From Leishmania martiniquensis (Eukaryota > Euglenozoa > Kinetoplastea > Trypanosomatida > Trypanosomatidae), in the NCBI RefSeq assembly GCF_017916325.1, contig NC_090162.1, forward strand, positions 74,501 to 138,500: a stretch of 64,000 nt of DNA, written 5' to 3'. How positions within the stretch are numbered: position 1 is the stretch's first letter; each line of letters opens with the position of its first letter. Of the stretch, positions 52,135-62,490 are shown piece by piece. The notes below the pieces were generated by a model. The model was not told where the DNA came from. It searched no databases and saw only the letters and a list, made by a program, of their open reading frames with translations. The position numbers were made by a program, and so were the translations under genes.

Positions 52135-53271
52135 ATGCGACGACTTCTGGGCCACTCGCGATGGGCCCATCGTGCCGCCGGGGGTGTCGTTGCTGCATCT
52201 TCGGCTCGCTTTATGGCGAACACGCGCACTTCACCGTCCCCATCAGCGCCGTCTCTTCGCCGGCTGTCGACCGTGCCCACTCAACGCTCTCCCTGCTACG
52301 GATGCAAGCAAGGTAGCCGCCGCTGGCAGAGTGACAGTGCCGGGCAGCAGGATTTCTATGCGATTTTGGGGGTGAGGCCGGATGCGACGCCAGATGAAAT
52401 CAAGGGCGCGTATAAGAAGCTAGCTCTTGAGTACCACCCAGACCGCAACCACCAGCCGGGTGCGGAGGAGAAGTTCAAGTCGATCTCGGCCGCCTACAGT
52501 GTCGTAGGAAACCGCGAAAAGCGTCGCGAGTATGACGCGCAGCGGGCCATGTACAGGGGCATGGGAGGTGGGTCACACCACAGCGGTGGCAGCAGCGCTC
52601 ACGCTAGCGGCTACTCCTCTAGCTTTCCAGGTGACATGGGTCGCGGCAACCACCAGTATCATCAGATGTCCAAGGAGGAAGCCGACAATCTTTTCCGTGA
52701 ACTCTTTGGTGGGATGCGTGTCGACCAAATTTTCCGTAACCTGGAGGACGAGATGCGGCTCGGCGGCATTAAAGGAAATGGAGTGGGCAGCCACGTTGGC
52801 CGCAGTTTTCCCGGCGCGGATCAGGCGTTCCGACCCTTCTTCCGCAGCGAGAGTAGCACGACAAACGTGTTTGTCAACGAGCACGGGTACCGCATGGAGG
52901 AGACGACGTATACCGACCCTCGTGGCACGCGCTTCACCGTTCGCCGCATGAGTAGCACGGACCCGAACGCGAGCACCAATCAAGCCGGTGACGAGTTTTA
53001 CCGCGCGCGCCATGCCGGCAAGGACGGCCGCCACCACTTCGGCAACGCCTCCTCTCAGTTTCAGCGGCCCAGCAGCGACTTCACACAGAACATCTTCGGT
53101 GTCCGCTCCCACGGCCGCAGTCCGCTTGTGGCACTCCTCATCCTTTCCGCGTGGACAGTCGTTTTGGGGACTCTTTTCTTCTGTCTCATTGCCTTTCTCG
53201 CACGGCACCCGCTGTTTTTCGCCTCCGTTGTGGTGTTGATTCTTCTCGGCCGCGCTGCCCGCCCATTCTGA
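52135..53271 (+). CDS. DnaJ (Hsp40) protein, probably mitochondrial and membrane-anchored
   Basis: 378 aa. The N-terminus (MRRLLGHSRWAHRAAGG...) is basic, Ser/Ala-rich and lacks acids, fitting a mitochondrial presequence. The J-domain starts at about residue 80 ('DFYAILGVRPDATPDEI') with the HPD triad at 101-103 and 'FKSISAAYSVV' helix III; it stimulates Hsp70 ATPase. A Gly/Ser/His-rich linker follows, then a unique region, and two hydrophobic segments at the C-terminus (about 326-348 and 353-372). It lacks the Cys-rich zinc domain, so it is a type III (or divergent type II) J-protein. The reading frame opens at a GTG; the ATG at 52135 is used. Partner and exact membrane are not deducible. 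Confidence 0.85.
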   Translation: MRRLLGHSRWAHRAAGGVVAASSARFMANTRTSPSPSAPSLRRLSTVPTQRSPCYGCKQGSRRWQSDSAGQQDFYAILGVRPDATPDEIKGAYKKLALEYHPDRNHQPGAEEKFKSISAAYSVVGNREKRREYDAQRAMYRGMGGGSHHSGGSSAHASGYSSSFPGDMGRGNHQYHQMSKEEADNLFRELFGGMRVDQIFRNLEDEMRLGGIKGNGVGSHVGRSFPGADQAFRPFFRSESSTTNVFVNEHGYRMEETTYTDPRGTRFTVRRMSSTDPNASTNQAGDEFYRARHAGKDGRHHFGNASSQFQRPSSDFTQNIFGVRSHGRSPLVALLILSAWTVVLGTLFFCLIAFLARHPLFFASVVVLILLGRAARPF

Positions 53272-54499
53272 TCGCTGCCACGCACCCTTGATGCGCGCAT
53301 GCGATAGACGTCTGCCTCTGCTGGCCTTGGAGCTGCTGCTGCTTGCGCGTTGTATGGTCGAGTACATGGTGCCCTCTGGAAGCCCGGCTGTCTCTGCGCT
53401 ACGACGCAGGAACTCGAGTACGAGCGGTGCAGCGTACCTCACTCCACTTGCGTTTGGCGTAAATTTCGGCGTGGTGATGGCTGCGAGTGTTGCCCCCCGC
53501 CTACATGTTCAGAGAAGTGCTCGTCGAGGTGTGAACTACTGCGCTTGCTCCTTCAGCCATTGCGATGCGCAGTCATGTTGCCGGCTCGTTACGAATTGTG
53601 TTGCGGGGTAACGGATGCCCCCTCTCCCCTCCCTTCAGCCCCCTTTCCCACTTCCTCTCAGCTTCTTTTCAACGCTTTCGCTTCATCCGAGCGGGCCCTA
53701 CCGGCATCTGCAGCATGTTGCTGCGGTCTGTCGCCGGTTCTCCGACGTGCGAGTGAAACGCGTGGAGTGGACTGTCTCTAATTAGCAGGCTACTCTTTGT
53801 GTGTGCCTGCGTCTTGCCCACGCGTGCTTGCAAGGATGCACAAAGGAGACGCGGACCGAGAAGGCTGCAGAGAAATGAGGAGATGGCGCCTTGGAGGGTG
53901 AGCGCGAAACGGGGGAATGCAATGGGCCGAAGAGGAGGAAGCGGGGGCGGGGGCGATAGCGATGAAGGTCCGCCCTCGTGTGGCCTCCCTTTTCTTGTGG
54001 ACTACTCACACCTGAGAAGGAGACGTAGGCAACATGCGAGAAGATCTCTGAAACATTTTGATGTGTGTGCGCGTGTGCGTATGTCCACAGAGAAGCGATC
54101 ATTTGCATGCAGATGTGCCCATCTTCGATCTGGGCCTGCTCATCGCTTGATGCTGATGTGGCAGCTCTGTGGGGGCTGCACAAGCGTACCGCACACCGTC
54201 TCGCGCGGACCACCCAACTTTCCGTTTCATGAATTGCTGCTCACAGTTGCTCTCATTTCCTGGCTGCCGCCCACCGCTGCCCCCCTCCCCTTCCTCACTC
54301 ACACATACATTCACCCACACATTATCACCACCACCACGACCACACATACACACACACACACGGACACGGACACGCATCGGTACGCGCGCGAGGGGTAGCT
54401 CTCCCACCACCTAGCTCTTCTCTACGGCACAGTTCACCTACTTGCGTATTCTTACGCCCTTTTCCCTGTCGAACGGTTCACCTTAGCCGAGAATCCATT
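53272..54499. other. Spacer, with CA-rich repeat before ribokinase
   Basis: About 1.2 kb. CA-rich imperfect repeats at about 54,298-54,372; pyrimidine-rich 54,410-54,480 just before the ribokinase ATG. No gene recognised. Confidence 0.6.
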
Positions 54500-55489
54500 A
54501 TGCACCGCGTGCAGAACGTTCAATCCCACGGGGGCGCGTACTGCCCGGCCATTTTGGTGGTTGGCTCGTGTTTTCTCGACTACGTCTGCTACGTGGACCA
54601 CATGCCTCAGGTCGGCGAAACCATGCACTCGGAGTCGTTCCACAAGGGGTTTGGCGGTAAGGGTGCCAACCAGGCCGTGGCGGCAGGCCGCCTGGGGGCG
54701 AAGGTTGCCATGGTTAGCATGGTGGGAACAGACGGCGACGGCAGTGACTACATCAAGGAGCTGGAGAAGAACGGTGTTGACACCACGTACGTGCTGCGCA
54801 CCGGCAGAAGCGCCACCGGACTTGCGATGATTCTGGTGGATGCCGAGTCGTCCAACAACAAAATCGTCATTTGCCCCAACGCCACAAAGTACTTCACGCC
54901 GGAGCTTCTGCGCGCGCAAACGGGCAACTACGATAGGATCATCCACCCGGGGCTCAAGTTCCTCATCGCCCAAAATGAAGTTCCCCTTGCCACCACGCTC
55001 GACACAATCAAGGAAGCGCATGTCCGCGGTGTGTACACCGTGTTCAACACCGCTCCCGCCCCAAAGCCAAGCGAGGTGACTCAGATGAAGCCGTTTCTCC
55101 GGTACGTGTCCCTCCTCTGCCCAAACGAAGTGGAAGCGGCGCTCATCACTGGTGTGAAGGTCACAGACACGGCGTCTGCCTTTCGCGCTATCGAGGCGCT
55201 GCAAAGGCTTGGGGTGCGGGACGTTGTCATCACTCTCGGTGCTGCCGGCTTCGCTCTTTCTGAAAACGGCGCTGCTCCGGTTCACGTCGCGGGGAAGCGC
55301 GTCAAGGCGGTGGACACGACCGGCGCGGGCGACTGCTTCATCGGCTCAATGGTGTATTTCATGAGCCGTGGCTCCAACCTGCTGGAGGCCTGCAAGCGTG
55401 CGAACGAGTGCGCCGCCATCAGCGTCATGCGCAAGGGGACACAGCTTTCCTACCCATACCCAAGTGAACTGCCGGCTGGGGTCATGTAG
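54500..55489 (+). CDS. RBK: Ribokinase
   Basis: 329 aa, PfkB family. It phosphorylates D-ribose to ribose 5-phosphate, feeding the pentose phosphate pathway and nucleotide synthesis. The N-terminal signature is '[17 protein letters not shown]', characteristic of ribokinases. The C-terminal PfkB signature is '[13 protein letters not shown]' with catalytic base Asp278 and the oxyanion-hole Gly-Ala-Gly before it. '[20 protein letters not shown]' matches the substrate-lid region. Length is standard (about 310-330). The C-terminus ends '-LPAGVM', not a clear SKL-type glycosomal signal. ATG at 54500, with a pyrimidine-rich leader directly upstream. Confidence 0.95.
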   Translation: MHRVQNVQSHGGAYCPAILVVGSCFLDYVCYVDHMPQVGETMHSESFHKGFGGKGANQAVAAGRLGAKVAMVSMVGTDGDGSDYIKELEKNGVDTTYVLRTGRSATGLAMILVDAESSNNKIVICPNATKYFTPELLRAQTGNYDRIIHPGLKFLIAQNEVPLATTLDTIKEAHVRGVYTVFNTAPAPKPSEVTQMKPFLRYVSLLCPNEVEAALITGVKVTDTASAFRAIEALQRLGVRDVVITLGAAGFALSENGAAPVHVAGKRVKAVDTTGAGDCFIGSMVYFMSRGSNLLEACKRANECAAISVMRKGTQLSYPYPSELPAGVM

Positions 55490-57524
55490 AGGACAGTACG
55501 TGACATGCTCTCTTTCGTTCCTATCACCCCGAGAATTGCAATGTAGTGCTGCCTATGGTAATGACGCTGGTGGCGCTGGCCGAGGGGCATTGAAGTGCAA
55601 GCGATGCTGCGCGCAGACCAACAGAGCGGTTTATCAGGGCTACCCAGTCCCAGTGTGAATTCAGGGAGACGCGATGGCCCTGTTGCACCTCTGCGCCCTT
55701 CGGAGTGCCACTCGGTCAGAGAGTCGGCCGAGCACGACGGGTGTCTTCGCCTGTGCGTGCACCATTGTATTCGTTGAAGAACTCATCTTCCCTTCCGTCT
55801 GCCCCTTCCCGGGTCTCTTTTATGCCATTATTCCCATCACTGTTTCCCTGACGTCGCTGTCTTCGTGCGTCATCGCGGTCTGCACAGTGGCGCATGCGTG
55901 CGTGTGTCTCCCCCTTCCCCTGATGGGTTCACCGCTTTAGGTTTCTCAGCTCCTTAACGATTTTTACCACCGAGACAAGAAAAACAAACGACATTTTTTC
56001 CCTCTCACGCCTATCGCGTGGGGAAGTGTGATGAGCTTTGTTGTCGTGCCGGTCGGCGCATCTGTGTTCGCGTTTCGACCGCGCCGAAGTTAGCGCCTAC
56101 AGTCATCCTCCTCTTCCCCCTCTCGTCCCCGTCTTGACTGTGCCCTTCCTCTCTTCCTTTAGGCGCATCTGCATTTCTGTCGCGGTGTGGCAGTGGCGCG
56201 CGTTCACCCCATCAATGACGCCATTGATGCGCTCGAGCAACGGTGCCCTTGCCTTGCCTCCCTCTCTCTTCCACCCCCTTCGCTCTTACAATATGTGAGG
56301 CTCACCTCACGGGCGCGAGAAGAAAATGCTTCACTCGCGGGGAGGCGGGCTACACGCCAGGCAGAGGAAGGCGCTCATGTAAGGAGAAGTGTGCGTGTGC
56401 GTGTGCGTGAGCGATGGAGGGAGGAGAGAGGAGGACCGCCTTATTCATCAACAATGCCTTCATGACCTGGAGGAGGACTGAGAAAGCTGCCGATATCAGT
56501 GCGCGGACGCACCCAAGAGGACAAAAGCAGCAGAGGCATCAACAGAACGTCGCTGAGGGTACGGCATCTGCGTTCGGAGGCACTAGCGGGTGTAGAAAGA
56601 GAGGACTCAACGCGAAACACCGGTGGTGGTTAGACCGGCCCCCCCTCCCATTCCTCCCGACTCGGTACCGGCGACCTCTTCAGGTGTTTCATATGGATAG
56701 CGGGAGGGAAGTAATACCAAAGTGGCCTTGACGTGCCTCCCTCTTCTCCCCCTTGCCGCTTCTTGCGTTGTCTCCATTCCACTTCCTTCTCCTTGCATGA
56801 CACATGATGGACTCACTTCATTCGGGGCTCGACAGCGACACAGCCGCCCTTGAGCACATTCGTGCAGGCTCACAAAGGCGGCCCCGTGCCCACATACACG
56901 TGCACAAACATTTGAGCTGAAGCGCGGCATTGTTTAGATTTCACCACCTGCCGCTTTCAAAGCAACGTCGTCTCCTCTTTCCCCGTAAAAAAACGCACAC
57001 ACACGCACCGCCACGAATACAGATTTATACGCCTCGCCGACACCCAAACTTGAGAGGGGTGCACGACGGTGGTGTGCTGAAGTGACTGTGGCAGGGACAT
57101 TCATTATACCGTCGCGATATCTGCCTTTGCACAGTGCAGAACACCTCCTGGCGTGCCGAAGCGGTGTGCGCGCAGGCCTGGTAGCGCGGTCCCGACTGCT
57201 GTGATCGAATTTTCTCTTTCGGCTCGTGCTCATTGCGTGTGCGCCCCTTTTTCTTTTCCTCCCCGTCCACCATAGATCTCGCTGCCTCCCTAGCACCCGT
57301 GCAGCCGTCCTCCCTCCGCCTGTTCTTTACTCACTGCGCGTGTCCGGCACCCTGCATTTCAAACACACCTCTTCTCTCGTCTACATCTCTGGTGCCGCTG
57401 GAGAGGGAGGGAGGGAGACATCACCGATAGCTGCTCCTTTGCCCCCCTTTTTTCGGGAGGGGCTTCCGGAGTGGGGGCTCCGTAACTTGCGTTCGCGCTT
57501 CTTCCACTGTTGCGCAACCCGCCT
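55490..57524. other. 2-kb spacer, nothing recognised
   Basis: Alternating pyrimidine-rich (55,790-55,950; 56,090-56,160; 57,230-57,320) and purine-rich (56,395-56,440) tracts. Short ORFs on both strands are low-complexity. No gene recognised. Confidence 0.55.
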
Positions 57525-59378
57525 ATGCTTGCTATACAGGAAATCATGACAGATGTAACTTCTTCACGCCGCCCCTCGTCGCGTCAGGGCTCGCCAGTCC
57601 CACGCCGGCAGCTCGGCATGCTGCCGGCTAACCAACGCTCCTATTCTCGCGTGGGCTCCAAGTGCACACTTGGCGACGACTCGCCGCTCATGTCCCCGCT
57701 GCCGTACTACCCGCGCCGTCGTAGCGTGACCTTTGCCGGTGACCAGAGCTTGAGAGAGGAGCGGCCGAACTATAACGCTGCGTACTCCGCTTCGGCACCC
57801 GTCTCCCCCGTCCGTGACGGCTCCCCGCCGCCGGTCTCCATCTTGAAGCCTCACTCCTCATTTCCGGCTCCGGAGGAGGAGGACAGCGGCGCTGCGCCTG
57901 CGCTCCAGGCCGCGGCCGCCACGGTGCGCGGTGTCTTTGACCGCAGGGACCCTATGCGCAACTCTCCGGTGCCAGTGCGTGGCCGCTCCACTAGTCGCCA
58001 GCGCCTGGCGGCGCGGCGCAAGGAAGCGCAGTTGCATCGAAGTTTTTACGATGACAGCTTCGTGGAGGAGTACGTGCTGCGCGCCAAGACGGAGCTGGAT
58101 AAGGAGGAAGCTGAGCAGCGCCGCATGCAGGAGCAGCTGCGAGCTGAGCAGGAGAGGGCGAAGAGGGCGGAGCGCCGCGTCTCAGAAGCGACAGAGAAGA
58201 TCAACGCCCTCCAGCACGCGAAAGAGGTTTTGATGGCAGCTACGGTACGCCGACACCCCTCAGAGACGCCGTCCCCACCGCGGGCACCCCCGGAGAAGTC
58301 GAAGCGCAACTCGAGCCTCTTGCGGGAGCTCGAAGCGGACCCCGACCCGGAGGTGCAAGCAGCGCTAAAGGAGCTGGCGCGGAACACTGTGGCCAAACAG
58401 CGGAGTCGGGCGCGCCCTTCGACCAATCAGCGGCATCGGTCCATATCCATCGTCTCCGCCGACGCCCTCGCGGGGATGGACGAGGTGGACTACGGCGACG
58501 ACGACGACGCTATCCGCAAGCGCGCTCGTCTAGAGAAGATCGTGTCCACGCTCCTCGCGAAGAAGGCCAAGAGTAAGAGCAAGTGTAGCGTGATGGTCAT
58601 AGACTGGTCCGATGTGGACTCCGATGCCGATGGTGGCACCTCTCGCCTGGAGGAGGATCGGAAGGAGACGGCGGCGGGCCTCAAGCGCCAGCGGGGCCGC
58701 CCTGTCAAGAGCCGTAGTCCAGCGCTGAGGGCCGAGACATCGCTTGTACGATCTGCAAAGACTACGCAGAAGGTGTCCGCGAAGTGTGCGGCCTCGTCCC
58801 GCAAACCCCTTCTGAGCGCAGAGCCGGAGTTGGGCGACTCTCTTCTCTTTGAGGACGAGGCGGAGCAGCCGATTCTGCTTCCTCGCCGCCAGCACACGCT
58901 GCCGGCCCCTACGCGATCTATCTCACACATCGACACAGAGGGGGACGATGATTCGTTAAGGGATGCCTATAGCGTTGAACGATTGGTGCGGCGACCACCT
59001 CGTGCTACCCGTGCGTCAGCCCCGCGGCAGCCCCGCGGCCGTCCTGCATCGGCACATCCCCGAAGAGGTGCTGAGGACGTGTCGTTGCTCACTGCTGGCC
59101 CCCACTCGCGAGGGCGTGCCCCGCAGCCACCAGTGGCGACGGCAGGGGCGCCTAACAGTGCCCCGCCTCGCCGACGTCGCGGCTCCGCACTGCGCGCAGA
59201 CCCCAACGATCCCATGGCCGTCTTCTTTGAGGCTGCCTTTCCCAGTCCCTCGAAGTTTGACGAGATGATGATGCAGGCTGGTGGTCTGCCAGAGACTCGG
59301 CGTGGTGGCGGCGGCGGTCGAGGACAAGGGCGGCATCCCAACTTGGTGCTGCCTAGCTCGATTGGACGCCGCCGTTGA
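57525..59378 (+). CDS. Ser/Arg-rich protein with AT-hook-like motifs, probably chromatin-associated
   Basis: 617 aa, largely disordered, rich in Ser, Pro and Arg. A coiled coil of about 75 residues at 165-242 is dominated by Glu, Arg and Ala. Two AT-hook-like cores (R-G-R-P) occur: 'KRQRGRPVKSR' at about 386-396 and 'RQPRGRPASA' at about 500-510. AT-hooks bind the minor groove of AT-rich DNA. The C-terminus has a Gly/Arg 'GGGGGRGQGR' run, often seen in nucleic-acid-binding proteins. Two acidic patches near residues 324 and 366 surround a basic 'KKAKSKSK' stretch. Nuclear or chromatin function is inference; no enzymatic domain is visible. The frame starts with a TTG; Met at 57525 or 57546 are the usable starts. 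Confidence 0.7.
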   Translation: MLAIQEIMTDVTSSRRPSSRQGSPVPRRQLGMLPANQRSYSRVGSKCTLGDDSPLMSPLPYYPRRRSVTFAGDQSLREERPNYNAAYSASAPVSPVRDGSPPPVSILKPHSSFPAPEEEDSGAAPALQAAAATVRGVFDRRDPMRNSPVPVRGRSTSRQRLAARRKEAQLHRSFYDDSFVEEYVLRAKTELDKEEAEQRRMQEQLRAEQERAKRAERRVSEATEKINALQHAKEVLMAATVRRHPSETPSPPRAPPEKSKRNSSLLRELEADPDPEVQAALKELARNTVAKQRSRARPSTNQRHRSISIVSADALAGMDEVDYGDDDDAIRKRARLEKIVSTLLAKKAKSKSKCSVMVIDWSDVDSDADGGTSRLEEDRKETAAGLKRQRGRPVKSRSPALRAETSLVRSAKTTQKVSAKCAASSRKPLLSAEPELGDSLLFEDEAEQPILLPRRQHTLPAPTRSISHIDTEGDDDSLRDAYSVERLVRRPPRATRASAPRQPRGRPASAHPRRGAEDVSLLTAGPHSRGRAPQPPVATAGAPNSAPPRRRRGSALRADPNDPMAVFFEAAFPSPSKFDEMMMQAGGLPETRRGGGGGRGQGRHPNLVLPSSIGRRR

Positions 59379-60819
59379 CGCTCGGACACACGCGTCTGGT
59401 CTACGCGGGCGAGCGTGCGTTGCGCTTGGGTAGACGCGCTCCTTTGAGGGCGTTCTGTTGTCCACTGTTCTGTTCTCGTGCGCGAAAGCCGGCTTGCGAG
59501 GGCCATTTCTTCTAGACTTGATTTCTTGTATTCTCTGCACCTCTCGCCGCTCTCTGTCCTGCCTGGCCCCTCCCTACTCGGGTCCTGCACTGTACCACGT
59601 AGGGGAGCAGGGGAGCCCTGCGTGTGAGAGGGAGTCTTTGCACGGTGTAGGCTCTGAGCTTCGATAGGGGAGCCGGCGAGTGCCTCTTTCCACTCTCTTC
59701 TTCCTTCCCCCTCCGACTTTCCGTTGACGGTTCTATAGATGAACGCCTGCCCATGTGGTTCCAACATCCTGCGTGCATGTGTGTGGGTATGAGCGCGCAT
59801 GTACGTCAGCGTGTGATGGCGACAGGACACTTTAGATTTTACGGCGTGCGGTGCGTCGGCATATGTGTTTGTGTGTGTATTCTCTCCCCGCAGTGCGCGT
59901 GCGCGTCAGGCAGGGCGACAGGGAAACGGAAACGCGCAAAGCGATGCGCCTTCGAAACTCGGCGTCGCGAGAGAGCGAACGAGAGCAGGAGAGGGGGCGA
60001 GGAGGGTTGGCTTCAGCAATGCTGCATGCCCGGTGTGGACCTTTCCCTTTTTTTTCGGGGCGCTCTTGAAGGCTGCTGTTGGCAGACTTGAAGAGGCTAA
60101 CCTCCTCGTATGCACCGAGCTTGTCCGCCATGCGCTGGGCCCTTTCGCGCATCCGTGTTGCTGCGTGCGGGTGTTCGTGTGTATTTACGCTACTCGCGAG
60201 CGCACATCTTTCCGCTGCGCGGGCCGTGACTGTGGTGCACACGTTCCTCCTTGCCTTCCTCGCAGGCGCCTTGGGCATCACCCTGCCCCCCCCGCGATTG
60301 CTGTGCCCGTCTCCTCCTTTCACTTCGCTCCGTCGCACTTCGCCCTCCCCTTTTCTCCTGCCCTGTCGTCGGCGAGTCTTCGATGGCTTTCGGCTCCGCG
60401 CACGGGCGGCAGCATCGACGGTGACGCTGCGCGGCGAAGAAAAAGTTGCTCGCAAGCCAAGAACAAGCCTGCATTACGGTCGGACTCGAGCGAGGGAGCG
60501 CGAATCCACACCTGACAGCTGCATCGCACAGAAGCTTGTAGACAGCGTGGCTACTTTTGCCAGCGAGCGGCACCTGTTGGAGAGACCCACCCGCTGCTGA
60601 CGCGTAAGGTGCAGTCGGTGGTGGAGCCTATGCATGTTTGGGCTCGTGCGCGGGTGGGCCTTGCCAAACGCGCGTGCTTCACGTGTAATTCACATTCCGT
60701 AGCCTGCTGCTCTTCCCAGCCACAGGCGTAGAGCAGCGCCTACGAAATTTGGACGTAAGCAGACACATACGCACGCACGCACGCAGATACATATATATAT
60801 ATATCTGGGTGTGCTCCTC
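59379..60819. other. Spacer with (AT)7 repeat
   Basis: About 1.4 kb, no gene recognised. GT-rich near 59,860-59,880, pyrimidine-rich near 60,300-60,360, and an (AT)7 run at 60791-60804 just before the next gene. Confidence 0.55.
60791..60804. repeat. (AT)7 microsatellite
   Basis: Fourteen bases of alternating A and T ending 15 bp before the ATG of the 556-aa gene, so inside its short 5' leader. Confidence 0.85.
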
Positions 60820-62490
60820 ATGGGCCTCATTTCTTCCTGCACGCAGGTTCCGTTGCTCCTCCCAGAGGAGCTCCGTGACGAAGTGTTGAATGGAGCGGCG
60901 GAGATCATTGTAGAGCGCGGCAGTCGTGGCCGCTGCTTCCTGCACATCTACAGCGAGGAAGAAAGGCTTGCTAAGATTAAGGACATCGCGGACGCAGATG
61001 ATGTGGTGCGGCAGGCGCATGAAAAGCGCTTGGCGGAGCTGCACTGGGCGCGAGGCGTGTTGTGGGCTGACTTGCGCATTCGGCGCTTCTTACGCCACGC
61101 AGATCATCTCTTGTGGCCCGCGCACGAGTCTCTCAGTAAAGTAGTCAACGTGGTACGCCAGCTGATTCTCTGTGAGGACGGCGACAATGCAACCATACTG
61201 AAACGAGCGCGAGACGCTGCCGCTGCCAACGGCATTCTTCGGCGTGAGGCTGCACTGCCGGGCCTTCACCCGCTCAAACAGACAGCTCTGGAAGGTCAGA
61301 CGACACTCTACGATGTGCAGCAAACGCGGAAACGTAGCCGTGACGCTTGGGCTGTGACGATGCCATCGGTGCTGTCGCGAGCCGACGGGGAGCCGGTCGA
61401 CTCGGTCGCTTGGATTGCCGAGGTGAAGCAAGCATCATACGCCGTCTCGGATGTGCTGCAGCTTCAACTTTTGGCCACACCGGTGGCCCGACTCGTCGAG
61501 CTGCTGTTGCCGCCGCCGCATGCTACAGCCGCCGCCACTTGCGCTCCGGCTGCATCACCGGTGCGGCAGCAGTGGCGAGGCTTGCTAGATAAGCACCGAC
61601 AATGGGCCGACTACCACTCCCTCTTTGCGGATGTGGAGGAGGTTTGCCGAAATTGGGGGACCTCTGAGGCGTGCGTCGCGCGTCACGTGCACGCGTCCAT
61701 GTCAGGCGGCTGTAGCGTACAGCTGCGGACTGGAGTGCACGCGAGCGTGCTGCAAAGAAAGGAGCTCCATCTCGTGCTTGGCCCTCGCTCTCGCAGACTT
61801 CACAATATCGCGGCGACAGAGCAGGCTGCCTTTGCAGCTCTCTGCCCCGCCCACTCTTGGGACCAGTGTGTGGAGGAGGGACTCGTGCGCGTGCTGACGC
61901 TGCCTCCCACTGGACTCACTCCGGCGACGCTAGAGACGCTCGTCCGACAGCTTTTTCTGAGCCCTGCGCTGTGTGATGTGCCCCTCACACAATGCTGCAC
62001 GGTGAGCGAAGCGCAAAACATTGCTGCTGACCTGCGGGTGATTCACCTGTCGTCGACCTTCAACCCGTTCGTGGTGGTGCACGGCAGCAGAGTGTCAAAC
62101 GGGTTTGCCGGTGACGTGCCGTATTTTCACGCCCTGCAGCGCGATCGTGACCGTCTGGTCACAGAGCGCACCAATGCACAACTGCGGCAGGGCCTACACG
62201 AGGGACCGTCGCGCGGCGTCAGCGGCGCTGGCGGTGATTCTGTGGGTCGTTCGCCGTCGTTGCAGCTGACACAGAGAGTCCCGTTGAGGATAGCTGGCGA
62301 TGCTGCTGTGGCCGCTTTCAATCGGGCCCTCATCTCTGCGCTGGCGGCGGCTCCTCTCTCGCGGGCGGAGATACAGAACCACCCGTCGATGCGAGAATAC
62401 AGGGACGCGGCGAATTACGAGGCTGCTCTTAAGGCGGCGCTCCGGGAGCACGCGGAGTTCAGAGGCCGTAAATACCATTTGCGCGATTAA
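60820..62490 (+). CDS. Protein of unknown function, possible N-myristoylation
   Basis: 556 aa, no known domain recognised. Mostly helical, with His/Arg-rich segments ('LLWPAHESLSKVVNVVRQLI') and a less ordered Gly/Ser linker around residues 470-485. The N-terminus MGLISSCTQ fits the N-myristoylation consensus (Gly2, Ser6) with a neighbouring Cys7 that could be palmitoylated, a common dual lipid signal in trypanosomatids. The frame opens three codons earlier at a GTG, but the ATG at 60820 is preferred. No signal peptide or membrane helix. Last supportable gene of the window. Confidence 0.7.
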   Translation: MGLISSCTQVPLLLPEELRDEVLNGAAEIIVERGSRGRCFLHIYSEEERLAKIKDIADADDVVRQAHEKRLAELHWARGVLWADLRIRRFLRHADHLLWPAHESLSKVVNVVRQLILCEDGDNATILKRARDAAAANGILRREAALPGLHPLKQTALEGQTTLYDVQQTRKRSRDAWAVTMPSVLSRADGEPVDSVAWIAEVKQASYAVSDVLQLQLLATPVARLVELLLPPPHATAAATCAPAASPVRQQWRGLLDKHRQWADYHSLFADVEEVCRNWGTSEACVARHVHASMSGGCSVQLRTGVHASVLQRKELHLVLGPRSRRLHNIAATEQAAFAALCPAHSWDQCVEEGLVRVLTLPPTGLTPATLETLVRQLFLSPALCDVPLTQCCTVSEAQNIAADLRVIHLSSTFNPFVVVHGSRVSNGFAGDVPYFHALQRDRDRLVTERTNAQLRQGLHEGPSRGVSGAGGDSVGRSPSLQLTQRVPLRIAGDAAVAAFNRALISALAAAPLSRAEIQNHPSMREYRDAANYEAALKAALREHAEFRGRKYHLRD

